A stretch of DNA of 64,000 nt from Typhlomys cinereus (GCA_023101885.1 JALPQD010000206.1:411107-475106), one strand, 5' to 3'; positions 32,890 to 44,124 are shown, counted from the first letter of the stretch. The notes: a model not told the origin generated them from the sequence alone. A program made the numbers and translations.

Positions 32890-33005
32890 CATATTCCACT
32901 GGCATGGCACAAGGATCAGGAGTTCAAAGTCAATCCTAGATTACACAGCAAGACTGAGGTTAGTTTGGGCTACATAAGAACCTGTCTCAAACAAACAATA
33001 AAAAT
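32890..33005 (+). mobile_element. B1 SINE
   Basis: 'tggcacaaggatcaggagtt', 'caaagtcaatcctagattac' and 'gggctacataagaacctgtc' fit the B1 right part, followed by an A-rich end. The head is lost next to the L1. Confidence 0.6.
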
Positions 33006-33069
33006 CTGACTTCTCGAAATAGTAGGAACACTTGAAAGTTTAAAAACAAAAAAAAGAAGAGCACAGATT

Positions 33070-33215
33070 CTAGTCAGACATTTTGGCTCATGTCTGTAAT
33101 TCCAGGACTCAGGAAACAGAGGCAGGAGAATTGCAGTAAGTCTGTGGCCAGACTGGATTATACAGTGAGTTTCGAGCCAGCCTAGGCTATGGAATAAGAG
33201 TCCATCTCAAGTTTC
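33070..33215 (+). mobile_element. B1 SINE, diverged
   Basis: 'tggctcatgtctgtaattcc', 'aaacagaggcaggagaattg' and 'gagccagcctaggctatgg' follow B1 order end to end. Confidence 0.7.
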
Positions 33216-33604
33216 AATAGGCCAGTGAACAAGAAACAGAATCTTTTATAAAAGAGATTATTAACACTCACACATTTGTCAACACTTAGAGCCACCAACA
33301 TATGTCTACTGACAAAAGAGAAATGAGTTTTAACCAGAAAAAAAAAATCAGACAAATAAAGGTACAATTGAAATATTGGTGTCCTTGAGTCACAATGAAC
33401 CACACTGTAGTTACTTGCCACATGCAGTTATTGACTGTTTGAAATGCAGCTAGTTCAGATTGAGCAGTGCCCCAATACAAAATAAACACTGGATTTCTTA
33501 GGAGGAACAAAAAGGGACATTTCATTAGCAATCTTTAATATTAACCACATACATTCCAAACCAATATTTTATATATAGGATTTAAATAAAGTACATGATT
33601 ATTT
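33216..33604. other. Unique sequence
   Basis: AT-rich; no gene or repeat recognised. Confidence 0.4.
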
Positions 33605-33805
33605 TATATGCATGTGTGTTTGCATATACATGTACAAGCCTGTATATGCTTGTGGATGTCATGTGTTGGTGTAGGGTACTCCACCTTGTCTTTTGAGACA
33701 AGCTCATTAACTGAACCTGGAACTTGCCCAGTGGGTCAGACTGAGTGGCCAAGCAATCTTCCTATCTCTTTCTTCCCGCGCTGCCTTTATCACCCATGAT
33801 CCAAC
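33605..33805 (-). mobile_element. Possible diverged B2/B4-like SINE, minus strand
   Basis: A GT-rich 3' side ('gcatgtgtgtttgcatatac') followed by 'gagacaagctcattaactga' and 'gcctttatcacccatgatcc' has the general layout of minus-strand tRNA-type SINEs in this window, but similarity is weak. Confidence 0.3.
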
Positions 33806-34412
33806 ATGTGCTTAGTTCCTGGCAACCTAGATGCAATTCAGCAGGTCACACACGCAAAAAAAACATGAATGCTGAGGGTGTTGGGAAGAAAAGGTTTACA
33901 GTGAGAAAGGGAGAGGTGATAGAATCAAGTGACAAGGAGTGAAAAGACACAAATTCCTTGTACTAAGGTGTGAAACTTTCCAATGATAAAAATAAATTGA
34001 AACAAATGGAGCTGACAAAGGAAAGGATCTCAAGTGCTATTCCAGATACAAACGCTGTCGCCACCATGATAACCTTGGGCAAAGCTATCACAACTTTGAC
34101 TCAAAATCTCAACTCCATGTACCTGGCTTTAATTACTTGGTGACTTTAGCCCTTTATGAGAATAACCCAAGCCACACTGGCTAAGTGAGGGAGGGGCTGG
34201 TGGACAAAGGGTCAGGAACCTCTTTGTGGCTTCCCTTATTTCTTAGCAGAAGGCAGGCAGCTGAACATAACAGATTTTGCAACTGTGTTGTTATCCATCA
34301 ATATTGTGCAATTCCAGTATTAGTAGCAGAACAGAGAGCAAAAGCCCCTTGGCTCTAGGATTATGGTCCCTTGGACCATCCTGACAGGTCCCAAATAGTG
34401 AAACGCCCAGGG
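33806..34412. other. Unique sequence
   Basis: No gene recognised. Confidence 0.4.
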
Positions 34413-35205
34413 TGCTAGTTAGATATATGGGTGTCAACTTGACAATTGAGGGCTGAGTTGTTTGCATTTGTGAAGAATTGGCAAAGGCAAACCCCAGCAA
34501 GCCCCAGCAAGCCTGCAGGAGAATGTCTGATGGATGTGAGAAAATTCAGCCCCCACTGAGTGGAAACATTCCCTAGGCAGGTGGACAAGATGGGGGAATG
34601 TCATGGCTTGAAATGTGTCCCCCACAGTTTCATGCATTTGGGAAAGTCATGGCACTTTTGAGAGATGGAGCCTTGCTGGAGGAAGGCCGTCATAAGGGGT
34701 GGGCCTGGACGTGGATTAGTGCCCCCCCTATCGCCTGGAGAAGTCTGCTTTGCCGCAAGGAGCCTTGTAGCTCTCAGTCTCCGAGATGTTGGCAGTGACC
34801 AGACCTCCTCCAGCTTCAGCCACCAGCCATGAAAGACTGTCTCTCTCCTCTGGAGCCGTAAGCTGACTAAATCTCCTTTCTCCCTTAAGTTGCTTGACTT
34901 TGAGTGCTCTCTCACAGCAACAGGTAAGAGTAACCATTACAGGGAAGCTGACTCAATAATTAAAGTTTGGCATTCTTCACCATACTCTAGACAGATGTGC
35001 TGTCTGAAAAGTAAAGATTTGAAGATTGCCCCTCTCTCAACCATCCTTGTGGATATAGTATGGTCACTTCCCTTGGCTCCTGATGTTGATGTGAACTGAA
35101 CTAACAACTGTAACTGGGAATCGTAAGACAGAATAAAATTCCCTGGTTTCCCCCAAGCTCTTCGGTCGTGAATTTTTACCAGCAACATGCAGGCCAACCA
35201 CAACA
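34413..35205 (+). mobile_element. MaLR-type LTR ('family A'), split by another LTR
   Basis: The 5' part 34413-34598 (TGCTAGTTAGATATATGGG, 'gtgtcaacttgacaattgag') and the 3' part 34942-35205 ('aactgggaatcgtaagacag', 'accagcaacatgcaggcc', ending CAACA) together match the family A copy at 23208-23631. The 343-bp insert between them is a complete family B LTR. A clean duplication around the outer element is not visible. Confidence 0.85.
34599..34941 (+). mobile_element. MaLR-type LTR ('family B') nested in a family A LTR, perfect 5-bp duplication
   Basis: 343 bp from TGTCATGGCTTGAAATGTG to ...AGTAACCATTACA, flanked by GGGAA at 34594-34598 and 34942-34946. The perfect duplication and intact TG...CA ends make the boundaries secure. 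It shows that family B LTRs were still inserting after this family A copy was in place. Confidence 0.93.
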
Positions 35206-35684
35206 CTCAGGCTTTGACCTACTACCAGGGTATTTCCATACCGACTGGTTTTAGTACTCATTTGTGTAATAAATGAATCTGCATTCCAAAGCGAAAGAAG
35301 AAAAGACTTCTGCAAAAATGTCTGCCCAAGAGCTGTCTATCCAAACTTGGATGATGCTAAAGTTGTTGATATGTACAGGCAAGGCTAAGTAATACAAAAA
35401 GCCTCTGTGAGCCGCCTCACTTTACTTTAAACATCTGTTTGCCCTGGGCTCCTTGTATGGTATATGCTCACAGTTTATCATCATGCACATTGCTATGCAC
35501 TGATAAGTGCTGTGCTGCTCCGGATAAACATCTGCAGACTCCCTTTCCATATCTTTCAAAGTTTGACAAATGCATTTTTGGTTTTTGACATTTTCAATGA
35601 ATGGTGGATTTATTGGCCTGAACTCCCTTCCTGAGACGCAGAACGTCTGTTCTGCATCGTTGAGACTGCCAGCACACTGGATAA
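35206..35684. other. Unique sequence left of the CpG block
   Basis: No repeat recognised. It holds an 18-bp imperfect palindromic site at 35638-35655 (arms GCAGAAC / GTTCTGC, 4-base centre). If the minus-strand TATA box at 35685-35691 is used, transcripts would run leftward through this part. Confidence 0.4.
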
Positions 35685-35691
35685 TTTTATA
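35685..35691 (-). promoter_or_regulatory. TATA box at the edge of the GC block (minus strand)
   Basis: The minus strand reads ...CCGTCCCACTATAAAATTATCC, so a consensus TATAAAA directly follows a dense run of GC boxes (CCGCCC on the minus strand, 35699-35760). That arrangement is typical of a GC-box/TATA promoter firing leftward with a start near 35655-35660. Downstream there is only a short frame of about 15 codons, so any product would be unknown or non-coding. Confidence 0.4.
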
Positions 35692-35692
35692 G

Positions 35693-36300
35693 TGGGACGG
35701 CGCGGGCGGGCGGGCGGGGCGGGCGGGCGGGGCGGGCGGGCGGCGGGGGCGGTCGGGCTGGCGGGCCCGGCTAGGCCGGAGCGGCAGGGCAGGCCGGCCG
35801 GCCGGGCCGGCCGGCCGGGCAGGCCGGCGGGCGGGCTGGCGGGCGGGAGGGCTGCGGGCGGGCCGGCGGCTGGCCGGGCGGGGCGGGCGGGGCGGGGGGG
35901 AGGGAGCGCGAGCCGGTGGCGAGCTGGCCGGGCCTGTCCGGGACGGAGGGGCCCGCGGGCCACGGTTCAGGCGGCAGCGGCGGCCCCGCCCCGTGGCAAG
36001 CTCGTGCCGCCGGGACAGGAACGAAAAACCTCCCTCCGGGCCCCGGAACGCGCAAGACGGGCCGGCACGCCGGCCAGCACGGCCTGCCCGACCGCCAGGA
36101 CCGGCCCTCCGGGGCCCGCCTGGGCCGTGCCCGCCCGCCGGTCTAATCGACAGCCACGCACGCAAGGCCTGTGCTCGCCGTACGGCACGAACTGCGCTGG
36201 CCGGACTAGCCGGGGAAAGATACCTCTCGGGCAGGCCTGCCCGGGGCCGGCGTGTGACCGCCGGACTGCACTCGCCGGCCGGCACGCCGGCACCCCTTCC
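35693..36300. promoter_or_regulatory. Extreme CpG-dense GC block (CpG island or GC-rich satellite)
   Basis: About 600 bp of almost pure G/C with very many CpG pairs, set in ordinary AT-leaning DNA. The left part (35699-35900) is built of GGGC and GGCC units with several FseI-type GGCCGGCC octamers. The right part is more complex. The 14-mer GCCGGCACGCCGGC occurs near 36060 and near 36278. It grades into a CT-rich tract (36298-36355). High CpG retention implies germline hypomethylation (active promoter) or recent arrival. Frames of up to 332 codons cross it on both strands only because stops are AT-rich; I do not call them genes. It lies 0.3 kb upstream of the TRIAP1 retrocopy. Confidence 0.6.
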
Positions 36301-36830
<530 letters not shown>

Positions 36831-37410
36831 GAAAAGCCTGAAAATTCTTCTTGACCTTGCCTTTCACCTTGAAAATGGATTCCTTACATCAGGAAATTGA
36901 GAAGACTGGATTTTTCCAACTGAAACTGTGAAGATAATCATGGGATTTGATGAGGAAGGAAAGTGTTCCTTCCTTCTTGAGGTTTTCCTCTAAAAGATGA
37001 ATTATCACTCCTGCTTTGAGATGATTTCTCACTTGGTTCTGGCATCTTATAGGAACTTGGTATGCAAAAATTGAACAAGTTCTTGGTTGCAATACATGGT
37101 ATGGAATCAGCTTTAGAACCTTGGATATAAATAATGATAAACTAGGCACAATGATCAGAGTTTTTTGCCACAAAGGACATGACGTACATTGGGGGTTCAC
37201 TGAACATGACAGCACTGGTTGTGGGACCTCTAATACTCTGAAAAGGGATGTGGCACAGCGGTTTCCATCAGTGCTTGAGAGCATGGTTATATTTTTATGT
37301 AATAGTTGTGACTGCTCATGGCTTGGGTTCACAGAGGAAGATAGTTTTTAACAGTTCCTGCCTTAACAAGAAGTGTCTGATCAATGTGATTAATGTGAAA
37401 ATTGATATTA

Positions 37411-37663
37411 GGGCTGAAGAGATGATTCAGGGATTAAGACTCTGCTTGGCAAGCAGAAGAACCTGAGTTTGGATCCTGGATCCCATGTAAAAACACCAAA
37501 CAGAATGGTGGCGGCCTATACTTCTGACTCTGGAATGTGGAACCTGAGAAATCCCAGAGGGAAACAAAAAGGAAGTAGAGCAATCCAAGATGATTTCCAA
37601 ATCACTCTTGGGCCTCCATGAGCACACACATACGTGCAGACACACACACATAAAAATAAATAA
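37411..37663 (+). mobile_element. tRNA-headed SINE in the retrocopy 3' UTR, with 12-bp duplication
   Basis: Full-length, starting 'ggctgaagagatgattcag' and ending in CA repeats and 'taaaaataaataa'. Flanked by GAAAATTGATAT at 37397-37408 and 37664-37675. If the parent TRIAP1 gene lacks this SINE, it dates the retrocopy as older than this insertion. Confidence 0.88.
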
Positions 37664-37728
37664 GAAAATTGATATGAACACCACTCACAACACAGTGGTG
37701 AATCTAAACCATTATTAAAATTTGGGGG

Positions 37729-37860
37729 GCCTGGAAAGATGACTCAGGGGTTAGGACTCTGTCTCACAAAGCAGAAGGTCCTGAGTTCAGATCCCAGGTC
37801 TCATATAAAAATGCCAGGCAAAAACATCAGTGGCCTGTACTTCCTGCCCTAGTGGGCAGT
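37729..37860 (+). mobile_element. 3'-truncated tRNA-headed SINE in the retrocopy 3' UTR
   Basis: 'ggcctggaaagatgactcag' to 'cctgccctagtgggcagtta' matches the first half of the SINE family, then similarity stops. The rest of the 3' UTR follows. Confidence 0.7.
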
Positions 37861-38107
37861 TACATAGTTACAGTATTTGGAAGGCTACGAAGAACCATTT
37901 AATACAAAGATTTACTGTTGCCAGCTTTCAAGTTAATGAATTAAGTCAATCTGCATATTAAAAAAGGTAAAATGCTGCATCTGGTCAAGTGGAAAAAGGT
38001 GCTTGCTTATTTTTGTTTGCCTACCCTGCACTATATTGTTTGTAATCATGATAATAAATTGTGACATTTAGATTTAAAAAAAAAAAAAAAAAAAAGATCT
38101 GACCTAC

Positions 38108-38294
38108 CATGAGAATTTCCAAAACTTGCTAAGAGGTAAATAGGTTTGTGCCGTATGGCAAATCTTACTTGAGTAGAAATGGTTTGGAAACTAGTTTGAA
38201 CATCAAGTATGAAGAGTGGGAACCCTCTCGGATTGGCATTATGTGGACTAATTTCTATATTGAGCTCTTTACAGGTTGCCTTTCTGTTTGGTTT
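38108..38294. other. Unique sequence right of the retrocopy
   Basis: Begins at the end of the right duplication (38107). No gene. Confidence 0.4.
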
Positions 38295-38425
38295 TTTGGT
38301 GTGTGTTGTGTGTGCGTGGTGCGTGTGTGTTGTGTGTGTGTGTTGTGTGTGTGTGTGTGTGTGTGTGTTGTGTGTGCACATGTGTGTGTGTGTGTGTGCG
38401 CATGTGCATGCATGTGCGTGTGACC
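38295..38425. repeat. GT-rich compound microsatellite
   Basis: Interrupted (TG)n with TTG and CATG variants over 130 bp. Cys/Val- and His/Thr-rich translations are artefacts. Confidence 0.9.
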
Positions 38426-38660
38426 AGCCTTGCTTCCTTGAGACAGCGGACAGGGTCCCTCATTTGGCCTGGGGCTCACCGATTGGACAGCTGGCTGGCC
38501 TGACAGCCCCAGGATCTGCAGTCTCCACCTTCCTGGCACTAGTATGAGATCTCCTCTTTTTTGTTTGTTTGTTTCTTAATAGGATTTCTGGTGATTACAC
38601 TCAGGTCCTCTTGCTTGCACAGAAAGCATTTTACTGACTGAGGTATTTCCCCAGGAAACC
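38426..38660 (-). mobile_element. Composite SINE (7SL-like plus tRNA-like), minus strand
   Basis: A B1-like part ('ccttgagacagcggacaggg' to 'caggatctgcagtctccacc') followed by a tRNA-like part ('gattacactcaggtcctctt', 'ttactgactgaggtatttcc'). The same order occurs at 60590-60815. Confidence 0.6.
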
Positions 38661-39471
38661 CCTCTTCCATCAGGTGATTTGAGATTTTATTGAAAGCTAA
38701 AAATAAGATCATACCCTGGAACACAGAATCTGCAGTGCTCAAATCACCAAGGTTCTGGAAACTGAAAATTGCTTTTATTTCTATTCGGCAGTATGACCAG
38801 ACATGAAATGACAAAACTATTGTTGCCTTCCTTCATTTCACTTGGTATAAATATGCATGCACTTGGCTGCAGAAACAATGTGTGCTAAGAGTGCTGTGTG
38901 GCATGTAATACATGTGATATTTCCTTTCAAAAGCATAAATATAATTTGGTGCCCTGAGTTCAGAGAGGGAATTAGGAAGTTGCAAAGGAGGCCCTCTATG
39001 TACTGAATAATTGGGTTAGGTCACCTCAGCACGTGACATTACTTGGAAATAAGGTTTATACAGGTGTAATTAGTTAATTAAAATGATGTCATATTGGATT
39101 AGACTGAGCTCTGAATGGAAGGACTTGATGTCCTTAGCAAACAAGGACACATGGTAGGACGTTCTGTGACCATAGAGTCAAATGGATAAGGCAGCCAAGA
39201 AACACCAAGCACTGTCGCCAGAGGCTGAAAGAAAGGGATTGGGGCTGAGTGTCTTCACATGGAATGAACTGAACCTATACCTCCATTTCAGATTTCTGAA
39301 TTCTGACTGCACGCATTCCTAGTACTTTAAGCCATCTAGCTTGTGGCAATGTGTTATAATGATCCTAAGGAATCAATACCTTGGCCCAGAATTGATTTAA
39401 TTGTAGGAGTAAGAATAGGACTGGGATATTTCAAAACCTTGAAAGTTTTATTCATCCATTCAGCAAAGAAG
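38661..39471. other. Unique sequence
   Basis: No gene or repeat recognised. Confidence 0.4.
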
Positions 39472-39843
39472 TGTAGCAGTTACTCTCTCTCTGCTGCTGC
39501 TGTGAGATTATATCAAATGCAACTTAAGGGAGAAAAGGAGATTTATTCAGCCTACAGTTCCAGAGGGGAGATACAGTCCACTATGGTAGAAAAGGCATGG
39601 CTGGTTGCAGAAGCTGGAGGAGACTCAAATCACTGCAGACATCACGGATGATGAGAGAGCAAACTGCAAGAACAGACTTCTTTCTGAATCAAAATGGACT
39701 AACCAACTTCAGGGCCCACCCCTAGGATGTATCTTCCTCTAGCAAAGCTGTGCCTCCTAAAGTTGTCATAACCTTCCTAAACATCAGCTAAGGATTCAAA
39801 CACATGAGCCTGTGGGGGACAAATGACACTCAAACCATGGCCA
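39472..39843 (-). mobile_element. MaLR-type LTR ('family B'), complete, minus strand
   Basis: Minus-strand order from TGGCCATGGTTTGAGTGTC (end at 39843) to ...GAGTAACTGCTACA (39472). Flanks AGAAG (39467-39471) and AGAAG (39843-39847) match perfectly if the last A is shared, a possible 5-bp duplication with one base of boundary uncertainty. Confidence 0.8.
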
Positions 39844-40370
39844 GAAGTGACTGCACGACTAAAGATTACATAATACTGTTACATTCTTTTCAACAGTGTT
39901 AATAATATTCATTACAATGCTGATTTTAATACAGTATATAAAAAACTATCATACACTTACAGGGAATGGCAGAAATAAATTATAGGACATATACATCTTT
40001 AGAATAATTGCCATCTGTTTTAAAATTGATGATTTTATGATATAAGAAAAGTTTTCATATTGGGTCGAAAGGAAGTTACAGGGGTGTCAAGACTTCACAA
40101 TGAAACATGTGAGACTCATGAATTTCTCTAGCTATCTAAGTCATACATGTTGTATCCAAAAATAACAATGAACCAATATTGAACTCTATCTAGCCAATAG
40201 AATTGCTTTTGGTTGCAGTATGAGCTAGCAATTATGGAACTTTCTATGTTTTCTATGTTTGAGCAAGTGAATAGATAAACTGGGGATAATATGAAATGGA
40301 AGGGTCACAAGTGTGATTAGGCATAATTCTACAGTGCATTATAAAGTATATTGGGTTGGAATTGGAGATT
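39844..40370. other. AT-rich unique sequence
   Basis: No gene or repeat recognised. Confidence 0.4.
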
Positions 40371-40381
40371 AGATAGGTAGG

Positions 40382-40432
<51 letters not shown>
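40371..40432. repeat. GATA/TAGA tetranucleotide microsatellite
   Basis: Twelve or more uninterrupted GATA units after a TAGG-variant start. Confidence 0.93.
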
Positions 40433-40434
<2 letters not shown>

Positions 40435-41464
40435 TCTCTACTGCTAGGAATAGTGTAAATATACAGATACGTGAATAATTGAATATAGATAGATATAGAC
40501 ATTCTCTAGCTCTCTCTGATCAGAGGACCTGGACAAAATGACTAAGCGGTAAAAGTGAGCACACCTATCACCAGGCCAGACCCATTTGACCTGCCAAACA
40601 CTATGCCAATCACTGAAAGAATAAGTTTTAAAAAAGAAAAAAAGGCTACTCACAAGGTAGTATAAACAGGAGGACAGTGTGACCTGAGGGTTTTTCAAGC
40701 CTGTGATGTGGGAAGGTTACCCACAGGATATCTATGCAAGCTAGGTAAGAGTCAATGATTTTGACAAAGCATCCTTTATATACATAGAAAGTAACCCAGG
40801 CAAACATCATCATAACCAACATGTCAGAGGTGTTAGCTAAGGCAAACCCAATTTGAAACTAATAATACACTGACTTTAGCTGCATGATCTGCAAAACTAG
40901 TAAAGCCAATGAAAGCTAAGTAACTAAAAGACAATGAAGCTAGATTACTTACTTGGGTTTTTCCCTTAGTCTTACACCTAGCACCCAGAACCTGGGTTCT
41001 AATTTCCACTCTCCATTAAAACAAACTGAGGATCATGGGGAAAAGAGCTGATTCCAGAATCACATCAGGAAAGCACAAGATGAATCAACATTTTCTTATC
41101 CTAGAGACTAAAGATGGCGGGAACGTATTGAAAGGACACGGAAGACAACTTGAAGAGCTCTCAATGGTCCCAAATGGGACAATTTGTGCATCAAAATAAA
41201 TAATGACAGTAATGAATTGTAAGTCATTAAATAAAATTAGAATCTATGAAGTACCACTAGCATCAATAAGTGAATTTATAAGCAAATAATAAAAAAAATG
41301 AGGAAGGAGCAGTGTTCTTTCGGTAGGAAGCCAACTGATAGATATAGAAAGAACAAAGAAGGTAGAAAATCATTAATGGATATAAAATTAGCGGGTTTCA
41401 TGAGCAGCAAAAGCAGACTGTTTACAGAGTCTCAAGGTATCTACTCAAGTTGCTTATTAATTTT
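40433..41464. other. Unique sequence
   Basis: No gene. About 40510-40620 might be a very diverged tRNA-type SINE on the minus strand but is not assignable. Confidence 0.4.
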
Positions 41465-41705
41465 GGGCTGGAGAGATGGCTCAGCGATTAAGGCTTCTGC
41501 CTCCCAAACAAAAGGTCCCAAGTTCAGATCCCAGATCCCATGTAAAAATACCAGCCAGAAAAGGTGGTGGCCTGCACTTCCAGCCCTGGTGGGTGGAACC
41601 TGGGAAATCCTGGAGCAGAAGCCAGAAGGACAATACAGGATGATTCCTGTGCCCTCTGATACATATGCTGTACATTCAATGAATAAATTGAAAAAAATTT
41701 TTAAA
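41465..41705 (+). mobile_element. tRNA-headed SINE with perfect 15-bp duplication
   Basis: Starts 'gggctggagagatggctcag' and ends 'gaataaattgaaaaaaattt'. The flanks AAGTTGCTTATTAAT at 41447-41461 and 41706-41720 are identical. A 185-codon plus frame (41298-41855) spans it and is a chance frame. Confidence 0.92.
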
Positions 41706-41720
41706 AAGTTGCTTATTAAT

Positions 41721-42080
41721 CTTAATCACTACGATGTTACAATGGAGAAAAGTGGCAGACTCCCCTCAACCCAAGTGATCAAAGCTAACAACCCATGTCA
41801 TTTTCTTCCCGATAAACTGCTACTGGAAAAATTGCAGCCTCACTTACCGTGGTAGAATCCTGCCAGAAAGGCAAACCCGGAACTCGGTCAGACCTTTGCA
41901 AATCAAGGGTCATTGTACAAAATTATTAGCGTGTACTTTAAAAATTGTAAAGGTCATAAAACATCAACTACAGGAAAGAAACTTTTTCAAATTAAAAGGG
42001 GGTTAAAAGTCATGAGAAATAAATGTAACAGGTGATCCTAAGATTTGATCTTAGAATAAGAAAAGTGATTGTAAAAATAA
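41721..42080. other. Unique sequence
   Basis: No gene or repeat recognised. Confidence 0.4.
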
Positions 42081-42082
42081 TT

Positions 42083-42350
42083 GATTGGGGCCTGGAGAGA
42101 CGGCTGGACAGCTTAAACATCTGCTATGCAAGCCTCAGTGGGAATGTGGAATCCCAGGATCCGAAGGTAAAAACAAGTGTCTGGAATCCCTGCTCACCTG
42201 TAGGATGCTAGAGGCAAAGACAGGAGAATCCCCAGAAGCGCATGGGCCAGTCAGTGTGTTTTGTGCAGTTGAGAAGCAACCCTGTCACAAACACATGGAA
42301 GGACGAGAACTGACAGCTGAAGTTGTCACCTACCTCCACACACAAGAATG

Positions 42351-42382
<32 letters not shown>

Positions 42383-42470
42383 AGGTGCACACACACCATA
42401 CTCATGCCCACGCAAGTCATACACATAGGTGAATTCACATGCACAGACATAAGCACGTATGCACACATTC
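42083..42470 (+). mobile_element. Composite tRNA/7SL-like SINE with CA tail
   Basis: tRNA-like head 'ggcctggagagacggctgga' followed by a 7SL-like unit ('tggaatccctgctcacctgt', 'gaggcaaagacaggagaatc') and a (CA)n stretch (42351-42376) into CA-rich sequence. Confidence 0.65.
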
Positions 42471-42534
42471 AAAAAAGAAGGAAAACTTATGGGGGGGAGA
42501 GTGAAGAACTCAGTTGATCCCTTCACACCCACTT

Positions 42535-42790
42535 AAAAAAACCCAGGTGTGCTGGCATGTGCTTGTAATCCCAGTGCTAGGGAGGTGGAGACAGATGGAT
42601 CCTTGAGGTTTGTTGACCTGCCAAACCAGTCTATACCTCGAGCTCCAGGCCAAGCAGAGACTCTGTCTCAAAAAACAGTATGAACAGCACCGAAAGTTGT
42701 TCTTTGATCTCCATGTGCACATGCAGGCACATGGACATATGACCACACATGTGCACCAGCCACACAAATCCACGCACAGGCACATGCATG
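42535..42790 (+). mobile_element. Composite SINE, 3' unit
   Basis: 'gtgctggcatgtgcttgtaa', 'gctagggaggtggagacaga', 'gactctgtctcaaaaaacag', then CA-rich text. The head tRNA part is missing or merged with the copy upstream. Confidence 0.6.
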
Positions 42791-43142
42791 CAAAATTGAC
42801 TGTACCATTGAGTAAAACTGAATAGAGATTGTGAATGACGAATCACATCAATGTCAAAATTTCTGACTCCGATAATTGTACTGTGATGTTCTTACAATGA
42901 TACTGTTATTTTTAGAAATACACATCAATGTCTCCAAATTACTGTGGAGCAGTTCATACAGAGAAGTGTGCACTTATGTATACCAGGTATAGAGGTAAAT
43001 AGAGGGATGTAAGAGACCCAGCAAAATGTGTTGAGGAAGGTGTACATGAAGGTTCGTTGAGTTGTGCTTGACCTTCTGAGGGAGACGTTTGAAATTACAT
43101 TTAAACAAAAGTACAAGGCTCAAATAGCACAATCATAAGTTC
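42791..43142. other. Unique sequence
   Basis: No gene or repeat recognised. Confidence 0.4.
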
Positions 43143-43240
43143 TGTCAGAATATGAATGTGGGGTGCCGCCACAAGCTCATGTGTTTGAATCTTTAGTCAA
43201 TGTCAATGTTTGGGAAGATTGTGGCACTTTTAAGAGGAAA
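43143..43240 (+). mobile_element. MaLR LTR ('family B') 5' fragment
   Basis: TGTCAGAATATGAATGTGG, 'gctcatgtgtttgaatcttt' and 'gaagattgtggcacttttaa' are the first 95 bases of the family. The rest is missing. Confidence 0.6.
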
Positions 43241-43254
43241 GTTGTTTCTATAAT

Positions 43255-43460
43255 TTTGGGAGGTACAAGGTATAATCTCAGGCTGTTCTCAAACCCACCA
43301 TGTAGCTAAGGATGACCTTGAACTTCCGATTCATTTGTCTATACCTCCCCAGTCCTGAGATTAAAGGTGTACACAACCATGCCATTTATAGAATGCTGGA
43401 GACTGATTTTGTGCATGTTACACTAGTGCTTCACCAACTTAGCTACGTCTCCAGTCTTGT
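43255..43460 (-). mobile_element. B1 plus tRNA-like SINE, minus strand, diverged
   Basis: 'catgtagctaaggatgacct', 'tgaacttccgattcatttgt' and 'attaaaggtgtacacaacca' give the B1 part. 'gtgcttcaccaacttagcta' is the complement of an ID/tRNA-like head. Confidence 0.6.
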
Positions 43461-43515
43461 TTCCACGCTTTCAACAAGATGATGAATTGCATCCAGTGAT
43501 TTTTGAATCCCCATT

Positions 43516-43857
43516 TGTGATGGCTAATTTCAGTTGTCAATGCGAGCCACCTAGGTAAAACACCTCTGTGTGTGAGTGACTCCAGAAAGTATTAACTGGG
43601 GAAAACCCCACCTTGAATGAGTGGTATCACCCATCCACCCAGGACTAGGACCTGGGCCGATTAGAAAGAGAAAAAGAGAATGTGAGCTGAGTACCAGCAT
43701 TGATCTGTCTCTGCTTCCTGAAGTTGCACTGTGATCAGCTGCCTCAGTTTCCCGCCACCTCACTGTGACTCCCTCTCAAGCCATAAAGCCAAAATAGACC
43801 CTTCTTTCCGTTGTTTTTGCCAGGTATTTTGTCATAGCCACCAGAAAAGTAACTACT
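43516..43857 (+). mobile_element. MaLR-type LTR, related subfamily
   Basis: TGTGATGGCTAATTTCAGTTGTCAAT at the start (split here as 'tgtgatggctaatttc' and 'agttgtcaatgcgag'), 'accccaccttgaatgagtgg' and a late 'ccataaagccaaaatagac'. General MaLR layout, but different enough from families A and B to be another subfamily. Confidence 0.5.
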
Positions 43858-44124
43858 TCATCATCCACCTCTTCAGACGAAAGTCCTTATCACTGCATCT
43901 GAAATGGCCGAGAGCCTGGGACTCCCCAGAGCAAGTGGGCCAGCCAGACCACCCCGAATGCTGTGCTCTGGGTGTAGAAAGCCAAGCTTAAAACGGTAAG
44001 ATGGAAGAGTTATCAAGGACTATTTGTGAAATCACCCGAGGCCTCTATGTGCACACACACTCATGGAACACATACATACACACACACACACACACACACT
44101 CGATTACCCACATGCAAACACCCC
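43858..44124. other. Unique sequence with a CA microsatellite
   Basis: (CA)n at 44079-44098. No gene. Confidence 0.45.

Noticed and set aside
35638..35655. Glucocorticoid-type response element
   Set aside because: The half-sites are right but the spacer is two bases, not three, so it is only an inverted repeat.
38148..38547. Cys/Val-rich frames
   Set aside because: Translation of the interrupted TG microsatellite.
41298..41855. 185-codon plus-strand frame
   Set aside because: It crosses a SINE with its own target duplication, so the frame is recent and accidental.
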